From NCBI RefSeq assembly GCF_003544855.1, contig NZ_CP032101.1, positions 1,364,001 through 1,428,000 on the forward strand: 64,000 bases of DNA, read 5' to 3'. Shown piece by piece: positions 1 to 10,406 of this stretch. Origin of the DNA: Malaciobacter marinus (lineage in GTDB: Bacteria > Campylobacterota > Campylobacteria > Campylobacterales > Arcobacteraceae). A program made the position numbers and the translations under genes. Below the pieces are notes generated by a model. The model did no database searches. It was not told the DNA's origin and was given only the letters and a program-made list of their open reading frames with translations. Numbering within the stretch: position 1 is the first letter of the stretch; each line of letters starts with the position of its first letter.

Positions 1-368
1 TAAAAAAAGAGTTTAAAGATCATTTAGGAAATATTCATACAGCAATAATTTTTAAAGAATTAAATGACATATCACATGTAAAGTTTCATACAATTATCCC
101 AGATATTGAACTATTCTTAAATGGTGAAAAAGTACATTCATTATTAAAAACAATTAATTTCTTACAAGCAAAAGGTGGAATACTTATCTTTTTAAGTGAT
201 AAAAGAACAAATAAAGAATCACAAAAAGATTATGGTATTGGGGCACAAATTTTAAATAGTTTAAATATCAAAAAAATAAAACTTATGACAAGTGGAGGTA
301 AACATTCATTTGTTGGGCTTCAAGGGTTTGGATTAGAAATTTGTGAAGAGATACAAATTGAAGGTTAA
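1..368 (+). CDS. ribBA: RibBA-type protein, C-terminal part of the GTP cyclohydrolase II-like domain (partial)
   Basis: The reading frame is open from base 3 to the TAA at 366-368, so only the last ~121 residues are in the window. The stretch KDYGIGAQILNSLNIKKIKL followed by VGLQGFGLEI is the conserved end of the GTP cyclohydrolase II (RibA) fold used in riboflavin synthesis. In active RibA proteins the segment between these is usually NNPxK; here it reads TSGGKHS. In Campylobacterota the protein is commonly a RibB (DHBP synthase) fused to a RibA-like domain, and some such fusions are known to have lost cyclohydrolase activity. The altered motif fits that degenerate type, but the metal-binding part lies outside the window, so activity cannot be judged. 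A hairpin terminator follows directly. Confidence 0.8.
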   Translation, partial: KKEFKDHLGNIHTAIIFKELNDISHVKFHTIIPDIELFLNGEKVHSLLKTINFLQAKGGILIFLSDKRTNKESQKDYGIGAQILNSLNIKKIKLMTSGGKHSFVGLQGFGLEICEEIQIEG

Positions 369-394
369 TTAGAAGCTAATAGCTTTTGAATCTA

Positions 395-424
395 AAAGAA
401 GTAGTTTTTTAACTACTTCTTTTA
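395..424. terminator. Bidirectional intrinsic terminator between ribBA and pckA
   Basis: AAGAAGTAGTT and AACTACTTCTT form an 11-bp perfect stem around a short T loop, with A-runs on the left and T-runs on the right. It sits between the convergent ribBA and pckA stops, so it can end both transcripts. Confidence 0.75.
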
Positions 425-438
425 ATTGTTTGTTCTTA

Positions 439-2019
439 TTAAAGTTGTGGACCTGCTGTTGTAAAATCAAATTCACTTTCTAAAGTAAGATATTTTTTAA
501 AGTTTTCTATATACATTCCTGCAAGTTTTTTTGCAGTTTCATCATATGCTTCTTTATCTTCCCATGTATTTCTTGGATTTAATACTTCTGTATCTACTCC
601 ACTTAAAGTTTTAGGAATTAATAAATTGAAATATGGAAGCATTTCAAATTCAGAAGAGTTAATTGAACCATCTAAAATCCCATTTATACAAGCTCTTGTA
701 TTCTTAATACTCATTCTTGAACCAATGCCATAAGGGCCACCAGTCCATCCTGTATTTACTAAAAATACGTTTACATTATGTTTATCAATTTTCTTACCTA
801 AAAGTTCAGCATATACAGTAGGATTTAATGGTAAAAATGCTTCACCAAAACAAGATGAGAAAGTAGCAACAGGTTCAGTAATACCTCTTTCTGTCCCTGC
901 TACTTTTGCAGTATAACCACTTAAAAAGTAATACATAGCTTGATCTCTAGTAAGTTTTGAAACAGGAGGTAAAACTCCAAATGCATCAGCACATAAGAAA
1001 ATAATATTTTGTGGATGTCCACCTTTCATATCAGGAGTGTGATTTTCTATATGTTCTAAAGGATAAGAAACTCTAGTATTTTCTGTTTTACTACCATCAG
1101 TATAGTCAACAACACCATTTTCATCATATATTACATTTTCTAAAATCGCACCTTTTTTAATGGCACCAAAAATTTCTGGTTCAGAGCTTTCATCAAGATT
1201 GATTACTTTTGCATAGCAACCACCTTCAAAATTGAAAATTCCATTATCATCCCATCCATGCTCATCATCACCAATTAATGCTCTATTTGGATCAGTAGAT
1301 AATGTAGTTTTTCCAGTTCCTGAAAGACCAAAGAATAGGGCAGTGTCACCATCTTTCCCAATATTTGCAGAACAATGCATTGAAAGTTTACCTTCTAAAG
1401 GAAGCCAATAGTTCATCATTGAGAAAACACCTTTTTTCATCTCACCAGCATACCAAGTACCACCGATAATTGCACAGTTTTCTTCAACATTAAATACTAC
1501 ATAAACTTCTGAGTGTAAGTTATGACTTACATATGATTTATCAATTGTTTTACAAGAGTTATATATTGTAAAATCAGGTTTAAAATTGTCTAATTCTTCT
1601 TTTGTTTGTGGAACAATAAACATATTTTGAATAAAATGAGCTTGCCAAGCAACTTCTGTAATAAATCTAACAGATTTTCTACTATCTAAACTAGCACCAC
1701 AATAAACATCTGTTATGTATAAATCTTTATTACTTAATTGTTTCTTTGAGTTTGTTAATAGGTCTTCATATACATCTTTTGTAACAGCTTGATTTATATC
1801 ACCCCAAGAAATATATTTATTTGAGGGGTCTTGATTTACAAAAAATTTATCTTTAGGGCTTCTTCCCGTAAAGATACCAGTATCAATCATTAGTGCACCA
1901 GTTGATGAAACTTTAGCACCTTCATTGTCAACAGCGTGTTTTATTAGGGTGTCTACATCAAGATTTCTATAAACTTTCCCTACATTTTCAAGTCCAAGTG
2001 AGTTTTCTATATCAGGCAT
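439..2019 (-). CDS. pckA: Phosphoenolpyruvate carboxykinase (ATP)
   Basis: This 526-residue protein has the usual length of ATP-dependent PEP carboxykinase, which converts oxaloacetate plus ATP to phosphoenolpyruvate and CO2 as the first committed step of gluconeogenesis. The kinase-1a P-loop [13 protein letters not shown] lies near residues 231-243. It is followed by the metal-binding kinase-2 motif IGDDEHGW and the [10 protein letters not shown] segment. The ATG start is preceded by AGGAAAG at suitable spacing. It is the most downstream gene of an apparent oadG-oadA-oadB-pckA operon, so enzymes that make and use oxaloacetate are encoded together. I see no anomaly in the motifs. Confidence 0.97.
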   Translation of the reverse strand: MPDIENSLGLENVGKVYRNLDVDTLIKHAVDNEGAKVSSTGALMIDTGIFTGRSPKDKFFVNQDPSNKYISWGDINQAVTKDVYEDLLTNSKKQLSNKDLYITDVYCGASLDSRKSVRFITEVAWQAHFIQNMFIVPQTKEELDNFKPDFTIYNSCKTIDKSYVSHNLHSEVYVVFNVEENCAIIGGTWYAGEMKKGVFSMMNYWLPLEGKLSMHCSANIGKDGDTALFFGLSGTGKTTLSTDPNRALIGDDEHGWDDNGIFNFEGGCYAKVINLDESSEPEIFGAIKKGAILENVIYDENGVVDYTDGSKTENTRVSYPLEHIENHTPDMKGGHPQNIIFLCADAFGVLPPVSKLTRDQAMYYFLSGYTAKVAGTERGITEPVATFSSCFGEAFLPLNPTVYAELLGKKIDKHNVNVFLVNTGWTGGPYGIGSRMSIKNTRACINGILDGSINSSEFEMLPYFNLLIPKTLSGVDTEVLNPRNTWEDKEAYDETAKKLAGMYIENFKKYLTLESEFDFTTAGPQL

Positions 2020-2049
2020 TTATACTTCTTTCCTACTATTATTATATTA

Positions 2050-3381
2050 TTATTTAAAAATCGATAAAAGTACACCAGCAGCTACGGCAGAACCAATAAC
2101 TCCAGCAACATTTGGACCCATTGCATGCATAAGCATAACATTTGAAGGGTCATATTTTTGTCCTTCTTTGCTTACAACTCTAGCAGCCATTGGAACTGCT
2201 GAGACTCCAGCTGCACCAATTAAAGGGTTTATTTGATTATCTTTTGAACTAACTTTATTCATTATTTTAGCCATTATAAGCCCTGCAGCAGTACCTGCAG
2301 CAAATGCAACTAGTCCAATTACCATAATTCCCATAGTTTCAGCAACTAAAAATTGTTCAGCAGCAAGTTTTGAACCAACTCCTAGCCCTAGAAAAATTGT
2401 AACTATGTTAATTAAAGCGTTTTGCATTGTATCAGAAAGTCTCTCAACAACTCCTGATTCTTTTGCAAAATTACCAAAACAAAGTGCCCCAATAAGTGGT
2501 GATGCATCTGGTAAAATAAGTAAAGTAAGCACTAATACAACAATAGGAAAAACAATTTTTTCAAGTTTAGAAACTTTCCTCATTGATCTCATTTTAATTT
2601 TTCTTTCTGCATCAGTTGTAAGTGCTCTCATTATTGGAGGCTGAATTACAGGAACTAAAGCCATATATGAGTAAGCAGCAACAGCAATTGCACCTAATAA
2701 TTCAGGAGCTAGTGCAGAAGCTATAAAAATAGATGTTGGACCATCTGCTCCACCAATAATAGAAATAGCAGCAGCTTGTTGTAAACTAAACTCAATACCT
2801 GGAACATATTGTGAAAGTACAACTGCACCAACTAAAGAACCAAATATACCAAATTGTGCAGCTCCACCCAATAGAGCTGTTTTTGGATTTGCAAGAAGAG
2901 GACCAAAGTCAGTCATAGCTCCCACACCCATGAAAATAAGTAATGGGAAGAATTCATTTGCAATACCCATATTGTAAATAATACCAAGCATACCATGATC
3001 ACCGGCAATATTTGCAATGGGTATATTAGCTAATATTCCTCCAAAACCAATTGGAATTAAAAGTAAGGGTTCAAAACCTTTTTTAATTGCTAAATAAAAT
3101 AGTACAAAACAGATAATAATCATAAGTACTCTACCAAAGCTTTGAGCAAAAAGAGTCATGTCTTCTCCATGAGAATCTTTTACTCCTTCTTTTGGATTAA
3201 TAATTGCGTTAAGTCCTGTAGTATGATAAAATGACTTAATTAATTCTGGTAAAGTTCTTGATTCATATTCTGCTTTTTCAGTTTGTGTAGTTTCATGACT
3301 TGTAGTAGCTGCAAGTGCATTAACACTGCAGATACTCATCAAAAAAACAAAAATTGATATAATTAGATTTTTCTTCATCAT
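2050..3381 (-). CDS. oadB: Na+-translocating oxaloacetate decarboxylase, beta subunit
   Basis: The 443-residue protein is strongly hydrophobic with about ten membrane segments and belongs to the OadB/MmdB/GcdB family of carboxybiotin decarboxylases that pump Na+ outward. Recognisable family segments include [10 protein letters not shown] and the C-terminal [18 protein letters not shown]. An N-terminal stretch of about 25 residues ending near ALAA resembles a cleavable signal or an extra membrane segment, and a soluble linker of ~60 residues follows it. It lies 11 bp downstream of oadA and 30 bp upstream of pckA on the same strand, as expected for one transcript. Confidence 0.95.
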   Translation of the reverse strand: MMKKNLIISIFVFLMSICSVNALAATTSHETTQTEKAEYESRTLPELIKSFYHTTGLNAIINPKEGVKDSHGEDMTLFAQSFGRVLMIIICFVLFYLAIKKGFEPLLLIPIGFGGILANIPIANIAGDHGMLGIIYNMGIANEFFPLLIFMGVGAMTDFGPLLANPKTALLGGAAQFGIFGSLVGAVVLSQYVPGIEFSLQQAAAISIIGGADGPTSIFIASALAPELLGAIAVAAYSYMALVPVIQPPIMRALTTDAERKIKMRSMRKVSKLEKIVFPIVVLVLTLLILPDASPLIGALCFGNFAKESGVVERLSDTMQNALINIVTIFLGLGVGSKLAAEQFLVAETMGIMVIGLVAFAAGTAAGLIMAKIMNKVSSKDNQINPLIGAAGVSAVPMAARVVSKEGQKYDPSNVMLMHAMGPNVAGVIGSAVAAGVLLSIFK

Positions 3382-3392
3382 TACTCCATTTA

Positions 3393-5177
3393 TTAGCTAA
3401 TAATAGCTAAAGATTGTCCCTCATCAACTGCTTCATTTTGAGATACTAAAATTTTTGAAATTGTACCAGCTTGTGGTGCATTAATATCAATTTCCATTTT
3501 CATAGCCTCTAAGATCATTATTTTTTGATCTTTTTCAACTTTTTCACCTTCTTTAACTAAAACTTTCCAAACATTACCATTTACTGCTGCTGGAACTTCT
3601 TGTTGATCTCCTGATGTTTCTACAGGTGTTGATGATGTTTCTGCAGGTGTAATTTGAATATTAGCATCACCTTCTGCAACTGTTACATTAAATTTTTGTC
3701 CATCTACTACTACAGTGTAGTTTCCACTAGCATTATTCATATTTTTACTTTCCCCTTGTTTACAAACTTTTTCATTTTTTCTTACACTTAAAGGACTATC
3801 ACCTTTTAAGAATGCAATTCCTTTTTCATCGCAAGCAGCTGCAATAAAAATATTTTCTTCTGTAGCTTCAATGTTTTCTTCATTTAATCTTTTTTCCCAA
3901 TATGCCATAGTTTTCTTTTCATCTCTATCTGCTATATCTAAAGGATTTTCAGAAGTTGGTTCTAGTTTTAATTTTTCAGAAGCTAATTTTACTACTTCTT
4001 CATCTGGTTTTGTAGGAGTTTTTCCAAAGTACCCAAGAACCATTTTCCCATAACCTGGAGCAATTTGTTTCCATGGTCCAAACATCACATTTGCATATGC
4101 TTGTTGCCAATAAAATTGTGAAACAGGAGTAACAGATGTTCCATATCCACCTTTTTCTACTACTTCTCTCATTGCTTTAATTACATCTGGAAATTTATCT
4201 AAAGTTCCATTGTCTCTCATCATTTGTGTATTTGCAGTTAAAGCTCCACCAGGCATTGGTGAGAAAGGAATTAAAGGAGATACTTGAGTAGCTTCTGGTG
4301 GGATAAAGTAATCTTTTAAACAATCAGTTAAAACTTCTTGGTATTTTAATATTTTTTCAGTATCAAGTCCACCAAGATCATAGTTTTTCCCTTTTACTGC
4401 ATGTAGCATTGTTAAAATATCAGGTTGAGATGTACCTCCACTAACTGGACTTGCAGCTAAGTCAATACCATCAGCTCCTGCTTCTAATGCAGCTAAATAA
4501 CAAGCTATTGATACACCAGCAGTTTCATGAGTATGAAGTCTTATATGTGTATCATCACCAACAAGTTTTCTTGCCATTTTAATAGTTTCATAAATTTTTT
4601 GAGGAGAACTTGTACCTGAAGCATCTTTGAAACATATTGAATCATAAGGTACATTGCTATCTAAAATATTTCTTAAAGTTTTTTCATAAAAAGGGACATC
4701 ATGAGCTCCAACACAGCCAGGAGGTAAATCCATTAAGGTTACAACAACTTCATGATTTAAACTATATTTTTTAATACATTCAGCAGAATATTCCAAGTTT
4801 TGAACATCATTTAATGCATCAAAGTTTCTAATAGTAGAAACACCATGTTTTGCAAACATTTTTGCATGCATTTCAACAAGTTCCCTTGAACCTGTATCAA
4901 GCATAACTGTATTTATTCCTCTTGCTAAAGTTTGAAGATTTGCATCTGGACCGACTATTTCTCTGAATCTATCCATCATATCAAAAGCATTTTCTCTTAA
5001 ATAAAAGAATAAAGATTGAAATCTCGCTCCTCCACCAAACTCAAAGTGAGTTATTCCAGCATCTTTCGCAGCTTCAACAGCTGGAAAGAAATCCTCCATT
5101 AGAACTCTACCACCAAAGACAGATTGAAATCCATCTCTAAAAGTAGTATCCATGACATCTATATATTTCTTCGCCAT
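3393..5177 (-). CDS. oadA: Oxaloacetate decarboxylase alpha subunit (carboxyltransferase with biotinyl domain)
   Basis: The 594-residue protein begins with an HMGL-like TIM barrel ([11 protein letters not shown] near residue 9 and [17 protein letters not shown] further on). It then has the conserved PYC/OadA domain (the [20 protein letters not shown] region) and ends with a biotin carrier domain carrying the biotinylated lysine in LEAMKMEID. It transfers the carboxyl group of oxaloacetate to biotin, which the OadB pump then decarboxylates. An Ala/Thr/Pro/Glu-rich linker precedes the carrier domain, as is usual. The same architecture is found in pyruvate carboxylase subunit B, but oadG upstream and oadB downstream favour the decarboxylase. 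Confidence 0.94.
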   Translation of the reverse strand: MAKKYIDVMDTTFRDGFQSVFGGRVLMEDFFPAVEAAKDAGITHFEFGGGARFQSLFFYLRENAFDMMDRFREIVGPDANLQTLARGINTVMLDTGSRELVEMHAKMFAKHGVSTIRNFDALNDVQNLEYSAECIKKYSLNHEVVVTLMDLPPGCVGAHDVPFYEKTLRNILDSNVPYDSICFKDASGTSSPQKIYETIKMARKLVGDDTHIRLHTHETAGVSIACYLAALEAGADGIDLAASPVSGGTSQPDILTMLHAVKGKNYDLGGLDTEKILKYQEVLTDCLKDYFIPPEATQVSPLIPFSPMPGGALTANTQMMRDNGTLDKFPDVIKAMREVVEKGGYGTSVTPVSQFYWQQAYANVMFGPWKQIAPGYGKMVLGYFGKTPTKPDEEVVKLASEKLKLEPTSENPLDIADRDEKKTMAYWEKRLNEENIEATEENIFIAAACDEKGIAFLKGDSPLSVRKNEKVCKQGESKNMNNASGNYTVVVDGQKFNVTVAEGDANIQITPAETSSTPVETSGDQQEVPAAVNGNVWKVLVKEGEKVEKDQKIMILEAMKMEIDINAPQAGTISKILVSQNEAVDEGQSLAIIS

Positions 5178-5183
5178 TTTATA

Positions 5184-5423
5184 TTAACCTTTAAGATTTT
5201 CATGATGTTGAACAGCAGCCATGATAGCAGCTATTTTTGTAGAATTAGAAGCAACAGGTGCTTGCGGTTTTTTTACAGGTTGTTTTTCCTTCTCAGGAAA
5301 ATACTTACTTATTAAGGCAGCTTGCCCTTTAAGCACAAAAATTAAAATTATCAAAAATGAGAATACAACTCCCATTCCTAAAACCATAAACTTGAGTGCT
5401 TCAATTATTATATTTTCTTCCAT
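5184..5423 (-). CDS. oadG: Oxaloacetate decarboxylase gamma subunit
   Basis: This 79-residue protein starts MEENIIIEALKFMVLG and has one N-terminal membrane helix (about residues 10-32) followed by a short, basic, Pro/Ala/Lys-rich cytoplasmic tail. That is the layout of OadG, which anchors the alpha subunit to the membrane pump and helps hold a Zn ion. A longer frame opens 39 bases upstream, but I chose the internal ATG because GGAGAG lies at the right distance and the hydrophobic helix then begins properly. It is the first gene of the oadG-A-B-pckA run, 6 bp from oadA. Confidence 0.88.
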   Translation of the reverse strand: MEENIIIEALKFMVLGMGVVFSFLIILIFVLKGQAALISKYFPEKEKQPVKKPQAPVASNSTKIAAIMAAVQHHENLKG

Positions 5424-5545
5424 ATTACTCTCCGTGGTTACCACTGTAATTTGTAAGTACAATTTTATATTAAAGTAGCTTTATTAAAATTTATAAATGA
5501 CCACTTTTTTACTAAAGTTTTGGATTTTTTTCAATAAGTTAACAT

Positions 5546-5641
5546 TTAAAGAATTTTTTCTCCAAGTTTATATATAATTATATCAATTTTATATGCAATT
5601 TCTATTACAAAATCAGTAAAATTTAAAAATTTTTCTCCCAT
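5546..5641 (-). CDS. Candidate 31-residue small protein, unknown
   Basis: A short frame in the oadG/repressor gap starts ATG with AGGA about seven bases upstream and encodes MGEKFLNFTDFVIEIAYKID followed by 11 more residues ending in KIL. The peptide alternates hydrophobic and charged residues and could form one amphipathic or membrane-associated helix. A TATAAT box lies upstream on the same strand near 5675. No family is recognised. The clear ribosome-binding site is the main reason to list it. Chance cannot be excluded in such AT-rich DNA. Confidence 0.4.
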   Translation of the reverse strand: MGEKFLNFTDFVIEIAYKIDIIIYKLGEKIL

Positions 5642-5695
5642 TTTTAATCCTTTGTGAAATTTTATGCCAAATTATAATATTTTTTATTAAAACTA

Positions 5696-5724
5696 TTGAA
5701 AAATATTTCAAATTGTAATATAAT
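5696..5724 (+). promoter_or_regulatory. Sigma70-type promoter of the S24 repressor gene
   Basis: TTGAAA at 5696-5701 and TATAAT at 5719-5724 are separated by exactly 17 bases. The box lies about 30 bases upstream of the repressor ATG. A -35 this good is uncommon in Campylobacterota promoters. Confidence 0.65.
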
Positions 5725-5753
5725 TATTTAAAATTTATGTATGGAGTGATTTT

Positions 5754-6410
5754 ATGTTGTTTGTTAGCGAAATTGTTGAGAAATTAAAAGATGTAATTAG
5801 TGCAGATGGTAAAATAGGAAAGGTTTTTGATAAAGATGTTGCAAATGAACTTGAATTAAGTCAAGCAAATTTTGCTACTATGAAAAATAGAGGAAAAATT
5901 CCTTTTCAGAATATTCTTGATTTTTGTGCAAAAAAAAGAATTTCTATTAACTGGTTACTATATAATCAAAATCCCAACTCTTTATTAGATTCTACAGATA
6001 AATATTGGATAAAATATTATCCAGACATTAGAGTAAGTGCTGGTGGTGGTGCCTATGAAGATGATGAAAGTTTAGAGTTATTAGAAGTGCCTGAATATTT
6101 TATACGAATGCTTGGTGGACAAGAAAATTTAAAAAATATTGATGCTATAAATGTTATAGGTGATTCAATGGAACCTACATTAAACTCTGGAAATATTATT
6201 TTTTTAGATAAAACTAAAATTGATTCAAGAAGAGAAGGAATATATGCTTTTACAACAATTCATGGACTCTTTGTCAAAAGAATTCAACAAAGAGTAGATG
6301 GTCAGTTAGATATAATCTCTGATAATAAAGATTATCCAAAACAAATATTAGAAGCAAATGATATTAATATTTTAGGAAAAGTTGTAGGATCTTTTGGAAT
6401 GGTGTATTAA
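5754..6410 (+). CDS. S24-family (LexA/CI-like) transcriptional repressor
   Basis: The 218-residue protein has an N-terminal helix-turn-helix (about residues 24-68, with DVANELELSQANFATMKNRG as the recognition unit) and a C-terminal S24 peptidase domain. The catalytic serine is Ser138 in GDSMEPTL and the general-base lysine is Lys175 in LFVKRI. The self-cleavage region probably is SAGGGAYEDD near residues 95-104. Such proteins repress target promoters until RecA-DNA filaments or another signal trigger autocleavage. It is a stand-alone gene with its own promoter and GGAG ribosome-binding site, divergent from oadG. Campylobacterota generally lack classical LexA, so its regulon is an open question; it may also be a domesticated phage repressor. 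Confidence 0.88.
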   Translation: MLFVSEIVEKLKDVISADGKIGKVFDKDVANELELSQANFATMKNRGKIPFQNILDFCAKKRISINWLLYNQNPNSLLDSTDKYWIKYYPDIRVSAGGGAYEDDESLELLEVPEYFIRMLGGQENLKNIDAINVIGDSMEPTLNSGNIIFLDKTKIDSRREGIYAFTTIHGLFVKRIQQRVDGQLDIISDNKDYPKQILEANDINILGKVVGSFGMVY

Positions 6411-7403
6411 TTAAAAAGCAAGTGTAGTTTGCATTTGCTTTTGGTTTATTAATTCCAATATATCTTCATATTTATATCCAATCAAATATGCAGCATTAAA
6501 TTGATTTTCTTTTAAGTATTCTTTTACTTTATAAGCATCTTCAAGAATTATTTGTTTAGCAAAAAAATTATTTATATACTTATTTGTAATAAAAAGTTTT
6601 GTTCCAAATTTGTAATTTGTCTTTAAATAATTAATTTCTTCTTCAATAAAGTCAATATTTTCTTGAATTATTAGAAATTTATTACTTTTACCAAATTCAG
6701 TTTGATTTATAAATTTATCAACAAAAAGTGGTCTAAGTAAAGTTGAGTTTTTTAGTTTTGAAAAATCTACTTCATCATTTAAAAACTCCCATGCTGTAAG
6801 TAACTCTTTTATATATAGTGTTGAAACTTTTATTTTTTGAAAATATATATCTTTATAAGTAAATGATGTTTCAAAAATAGTATGTTCAATTATATTTTTA
6901 ATATCTTCTTTTTTTACAAATTGTATTTGTTGGTTTTTTGGATATAAATTATTCATGAGTTTATTATTACAAAAAATAAGTTTATCTTTATCTTCTATAT
7001 AATCCAAAATCTTCAATGCATCATTAATATTTTTGATAAGTTTTAATTGTGTATTTTGAGAATTTTTAAGACATTGAATAAAATTGAAAACAGTTTTTTC
7101 GCAATTGTACGCATATAAATCATAATTTGATAGTTTAAATCTTATAAGTTTAACTAAGGCTTCATCTAAATTATTAACTTTAATCCATGCAATCTCAAAA
7201 TCTGTAACTGTTACATTTGAATCAACTAATATTAAAAAAGCACCATTATTTATTGCTATATTGATATCATCTAAATTTTTTGCAACAAAAAGATCACCTT
7301 CTTTTACTTTTAAAGCTTCAAGTTTAATATTATAAATAAATGAAATAGAAGGAGAGTTTAGTGTCTCTCCATCTATAATATCGATTATTGATGAAACTTT
7401 CAC
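6411..7403 (-). CDS. Mur-ligase N-domain-like protein without an ATP-binding motif
   Basis: This 330-residue protein is not assigned with certainty. Its N-terminal ~90 residues (LKVKEGDLFVA then INNGAFLILVDS) resemble the substrate-binding domain of MurE/MurF ligases, where the usual text is KPGDLFVA followed by a GAxAVLVD segment. The rest lacks the GTNGKT P-loop that Mur ligases need, so ligation by the standard mechanism is unlikely. It overlaps metG by one base (stop/start TGATG type), so it is translationally coupled to it. Its stop is directly adjacent to the stop of the convergent repressor gene, with no room for a terminator between them. Confidence 0.55.
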   Translation of the reverse strand: MKVSSIIDIIDGETLNSPSISFIYNIKLEALKVKEGDLFVAKNLDDINIAINNGAFLILVDSNVTVTDFEIAWIKVNNLDEALVKLIRFKLSNYDLYAYNCEKTVFNFIQCLKNSQNTQLKLIKNINDALKILDYIEDKDKLIFCNNKLMNNLYPKNQQIQFVKKEDIKNIIEHTIFETSFTYKDIYFQKIKVSTLYIKELLTAWEFLNDEVDFSKLKNSTLLRPLFVDKFINQTEFGKSNKFLIIQENIDFIEEEINYLKTNYKFGTKLFITNKYINNFFAKQIILEDAYKVKEYLKENQFNAAYLIGYKYEDILELINQKQMQTTLAF

Positions 7404-9343
7404 TAGCTTATTTTAGTTCCAGAAATTTTTGTTTTCTCAGGTCTAATTAAACATAAACCATTTTCATCTTTTGCTGCTAAAAGCATACCTTCACTTAACA
7501 TACCCATTAGTTTTGCTGGTTTTAAATTTGCTACAACACAAGCTTGCGTTCCAATTAATTCTTCAGCTTTATAAAACTCTTTAATTCCTGCTAACACTTG
7601 TCTGTTTTTCTCTTCTCCTACATCTACTTGTAGTTTTAGAAGTTTTTTAGATTTTGGTACTTCAACTGCATCAATAATTGTTCCAACTTTTATTGTAGTT
7701 TCAAAAAACTTATCAATAGTAATTAGATTATCTATTTCTTCTTTTTCTTCTTTTTGTTCAACTTCATTCTTGTCTTTTTTAACTTCTGGAGCACCTTTTA
7801 ATATAGGTTCTTCAATTCTAGGGAAAAGTTGTTCAACTTTTGTAATTGTAGTAGTTGATAATAAACCTTTATTTACTATTAGTTCTTTATATAGCTCTGT
7901 ATTTACGTTTATTCCTAAAGATTGAGCAATCTTAGAGATTTTTTCAGGCATAACAGATTGAAGTAAAATTGCACATTTTGCCATAATATTTGTAATTAAT
8001 GCTACAAGTGCCATAGCTTCATCTGTTTTACCTTCTTTCATTTTTGTCCATGGTTCATAATCACCAATTGCTTTGTTTGCTATTGTTAAAACTTTCCATA
8101 TTTCTTCAAGATATCTATTGATTTGCATATTGAAGATTAACTCTTCTACATTTTCTAAAATAGAGTTAACTTCATCTAACTCTTTTTTATGATATTTCTC
8201 TACATTTGCAGAATCAATTTTAAAATCAAAATATTTTCCACTCATACCAGAAATTCTATTTAAAAGATTTCCTAAATCATTTCCCAAATCAGAGTTTATT
8301 CTGTCAATTAGTGCTTTTTGTGAAAAATCACCATCTTGACCAAAAGGAACTTCTCTTAATATAAAATATCTAAAAGCATCTAATCCGTAAGCATCAGCTA
8401 CTTCTTTTGGATCAACTACATTTCCTTTTGATTTAGACATTTTTTCACCATCTCTTGTCCACCAACCATGTGCTGCAATATGTTTTGGTAAAGGAAGTTC
8501 TAAACTCATTAAAAATGCTGGCCAGTAAATTGAGTGAAATCTTAAAATATCTTTTCCAACTAAATGAATACTTGCTGGCCAAAAATCAAACTCTTTTTCA
8601 TCTCCTCCATAGCCAAGTGCTGAAATATAATTAATTAGTGCATCAAGCCAAACATACATTACATGTTTTGGCTCATTTATAGAATCAGGAAGTTTTACTC
8701 CCCATTCAAAAGATGTTCTTGAAATAGAAAGATCTCTTAAACCACCTTTTACAAAATTAATAATTTCATTCTTTTTAGATCTTGGTAAAATACAATCTTC
8801 GTTCTCTTCATACCATTTTAGTAGTTTATCTTCATAAGCTGATAGTTTAAAAAAGAAACTCTCTTCTTTTACTATTGAAGTTGGCTTACCACAGTCAGGA
8901 CAAAATTGTTCATCAATTAATTGTTTTTCTGTAAAAAATGTTTCACAAGATACACAATAAAATCCTTCATATTCACCTTTATATATATCACCTTTTTCAT
9001 ACATCTTTTCAAATGCTTTTTGAGCACCTAGTTTATGTTGTTCATCTGTTGTTCTAATAAACTTATCATAAGTAATATCAAAGTCATCCCATAATTTTTT
9101 AAATTTTCCAGATACTTCATCTGCATACTCTTTTGGTGTTTTACCCCTAGCTTGAGCACTTTGAGCAATTTTTTGACCATGCTCATCTGTACCTGTTAGA
9201 AAGTAAGTGTTATGACCAGTAAGCCTAGAGTATCTTGCTAGCATATCTGCGATAATAGTAGTATAAGCGTGACCTATGTGTGCCACGTCATTTACGTAAT
9301 AAATTGGTGTTGTGATATATACATTTTTACAAGTTTCTTCCAT
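7403..9343 (-). CDS. metG: Methionyl-tRNA synthetase
   Basis: The 646-residue enzyme charges tRNA-Met. The class I signature HIGH is present (AHIGHAY near residue 22), as is KMSKSKGN near residue 303. A zinc-knuckle insertion with CVSCETFF and FCPDCGKP places it in the bacterial MetG1 type. The final ~100 residues form an OB-fold tRNA-binding (Arc1p/EMAP-like) domain after a Lys/Glu-rich linker. All expected motifs are intact. The ATG is preceded by a modest purine-rich site. The downstream partner is the Mur-like gene, which it overlaps by a single base. Confidence 0.97.
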   Translation of the reverse strand: MEETCKNVYITTPIYYVNDVAHIGHAYTTIIADMLARYSRLTGHNTYFLTGTDEHGQKIAQSAQARGKTPKEYADEVSGKFKKLWDDFDITYDKFIRTTDEQHKLGAQKAFEKMYEKGDIYKGEYEGFYCVSCETFFTEKQLIDEQFCPDCGKPTSIVKEESFFFKLSAYEDKLLKWYEENEDCILPRSKKNEIINFVKGGLRDLSISRTSFEWGVKLPDSINEPKHVMYVWLDALINYISALGYGGDEKEFDFWPASIHLVGKDILRFHSIYWPAFLMSLELPLPKHIAAHGWWTRDGEKMSKSKGNVVDPKEVADAYGLDAFRYFILREVPFGQDGDFSQKALIDRINSDLGNDLGNLLNRISGMSGKYFDFKIDSANVEKYHKKELDEVNSILENVEELIFNMQINRYLEEIWKVLTIANKAIGDYEPWTKMKEGKTDEAMALVALITNIMAKCAILLQSVMPEKISKIAQSLGINVNTELYKELIVNKGLLSTTTITKVEQLFPRIEEPILKGAPEVKKDKNEVEQKEEKEEIDNLITIDKFFETTIKVGTIIDAVEVPKSKKLLKLQVDVGEEKNRQVLAGIKEFYKAEELIGTQACVVANLKPAKLMGMLSEGMLLAAKDENGLCLIRPEKTKISGTKIS

Positions 9344-9357
9344 TTTTTACCTCTTAA

Positions 9358-9570
9358 TTAAAATTCAAATCCACCGCCAGAGCCTTTATTCATTGACTCA
9401 TAAACAGCTAATACATATTTTTTTCTTAATTCGCACTCAAAAAATAAAGAGCAAGATTTACAAGATTCAAGCTCTTTTGAATTTTGGCACTGTTTTAATC
9501 CTTTTAAAGCTTCTTCTAGCTTTAAGTCCCATTCATCAATTATAATTTCGTTAGGATTATTATTTTGCAT
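9358..9570 (-). CDS. Small four-cysteine protein, conserved-hypothetical type
   Basis: The 70-residue protein contains C-x8-C-x2-C-x5-C (from [12 protein letters not shown] to FFEC), a pattern able to bind Zn or an Fe-S cluster, and ends in the Gly-rich tail GSGGGFEF. No function is recognised. Its start overlaps the end of fbp by 11 bases and it lies 14 bases upstream of metG, so it is cotranscribed with both. The coupling and cysteine spacing argue that it is a real gene. Confidence 0.7.
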   Translation of the reverse strand: MQNNNPNEIIIDEWDLKLEEALKGLKQCQNSKELESCKSCSLFFECELRKKYVLAVYESMNKGSGGGFEF

Positions 9571-10405
9571 TTTCTTTATATACTTTTAAAACTTTTTTTA
9601 TCTCTTCATTTGAACCAAAAAAACAAGGAGTAGTATCATGAATATGAGTAGTTTCTACTTCTAAAGCTCTTTTAAATCCATCAATTGCTTGTCCATTTGC
9701 TTTTTCATAAATATAAGCAAAAGGGAAAACCTCAAAAAGTTGTCTTAATTTTCCTTTTGGTCTATCAGTTGTTCCTGGATATGAAAAAAGACCACCACCT
9801 TTTAATAAAATTTGGTGTAAATCAGGAACCATTCCTCCTGAATATCTTAGTCTATATCCATCTTCAAAAATTTCATCAATCATTTTTTTATGAAAAGGAG
9901 CCCAGCAGTTTTGTGTAGAACCTGGTGCATTTAATTTACCTTTTTCATTAAGTTTAAGTTCTTGCATAAATTTAAACTCATTATTTATTAGTCTATACAT
10001 TTTAACATCATCTGTGGCAATTACAAGTTCAACCCTTGGCCCATAAACAACATATACAGCAGCAACTAAATTATTACCTGTGAAATCATTTTCATAAATA
10101 CCAAAAATTGAACCAACTGAAAGATTTACATCAACAAGTGATGAACCATCTAAAGGATCATAAGCTATTAAGTATTTTCCATTTTCATTTAAAGGTACAA
10201 TTTTTTCTTGTTCTTCACTAACAATAGCTTTAATACAAGAAACATTTTTAAAAATTGCCTCTATAATTTCATCACTTGCAATATCTAATTTTAATTGAGT
10301 ATCACCAGTTGAATTCTCATTTGTACTTTTACTAGTATCACCAGTTTCAATTAAATTCTTTATATCTATTGCTGATTTTTTTATAGCATCAAAAATCTCT
10401 GTCAT
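9560..10405 (-). CDS. fbp: Fructose-1,6-bisphosphatase, class I
   Basis: The 281-residue protein hydrolyses fructose 1,6-bisphosphate to fructose 6-phosphate, the last regulated step of gluconeogenesis, complementing pckA in this window. The metal-binding motif [20 protein letters not shown] is intact, and the substrate-binding part [14 protein letters not shown] follows. The length is slightly below the ~330 residues of the E. coli enzyme, as is usual in Campylobacterota. It lies one base downstream of mobB, so the two form an operon. Confidence 0.95.
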   Translation of the reverse strand: MTEIFDAIKKSAIDIKNLIETGDTSKSTNENSTGDTQLKLDIASDEIIEAIFKNVSCIKAIVSEEQEKIVPLNENGKYLIAYDPLDGSSLVDVNLSVGSIFGIYENDFTGNNLVAAVYVVYGPRVELVIATDDVKMYRLINNEFKFMQELKLNEKGKLNAPGSTQNCWAPFHKKMIDEIFEDGYRLRYSGGMVPDLHQILLKGGGLFSYPGTTDRPKGKLRQLFEVFPFAYIYEKANGQAIDGFKRALEVETTHIHDTTPCFFGSNEEIKKVLKVYKENAK

Positions 10406-10406
10406 T

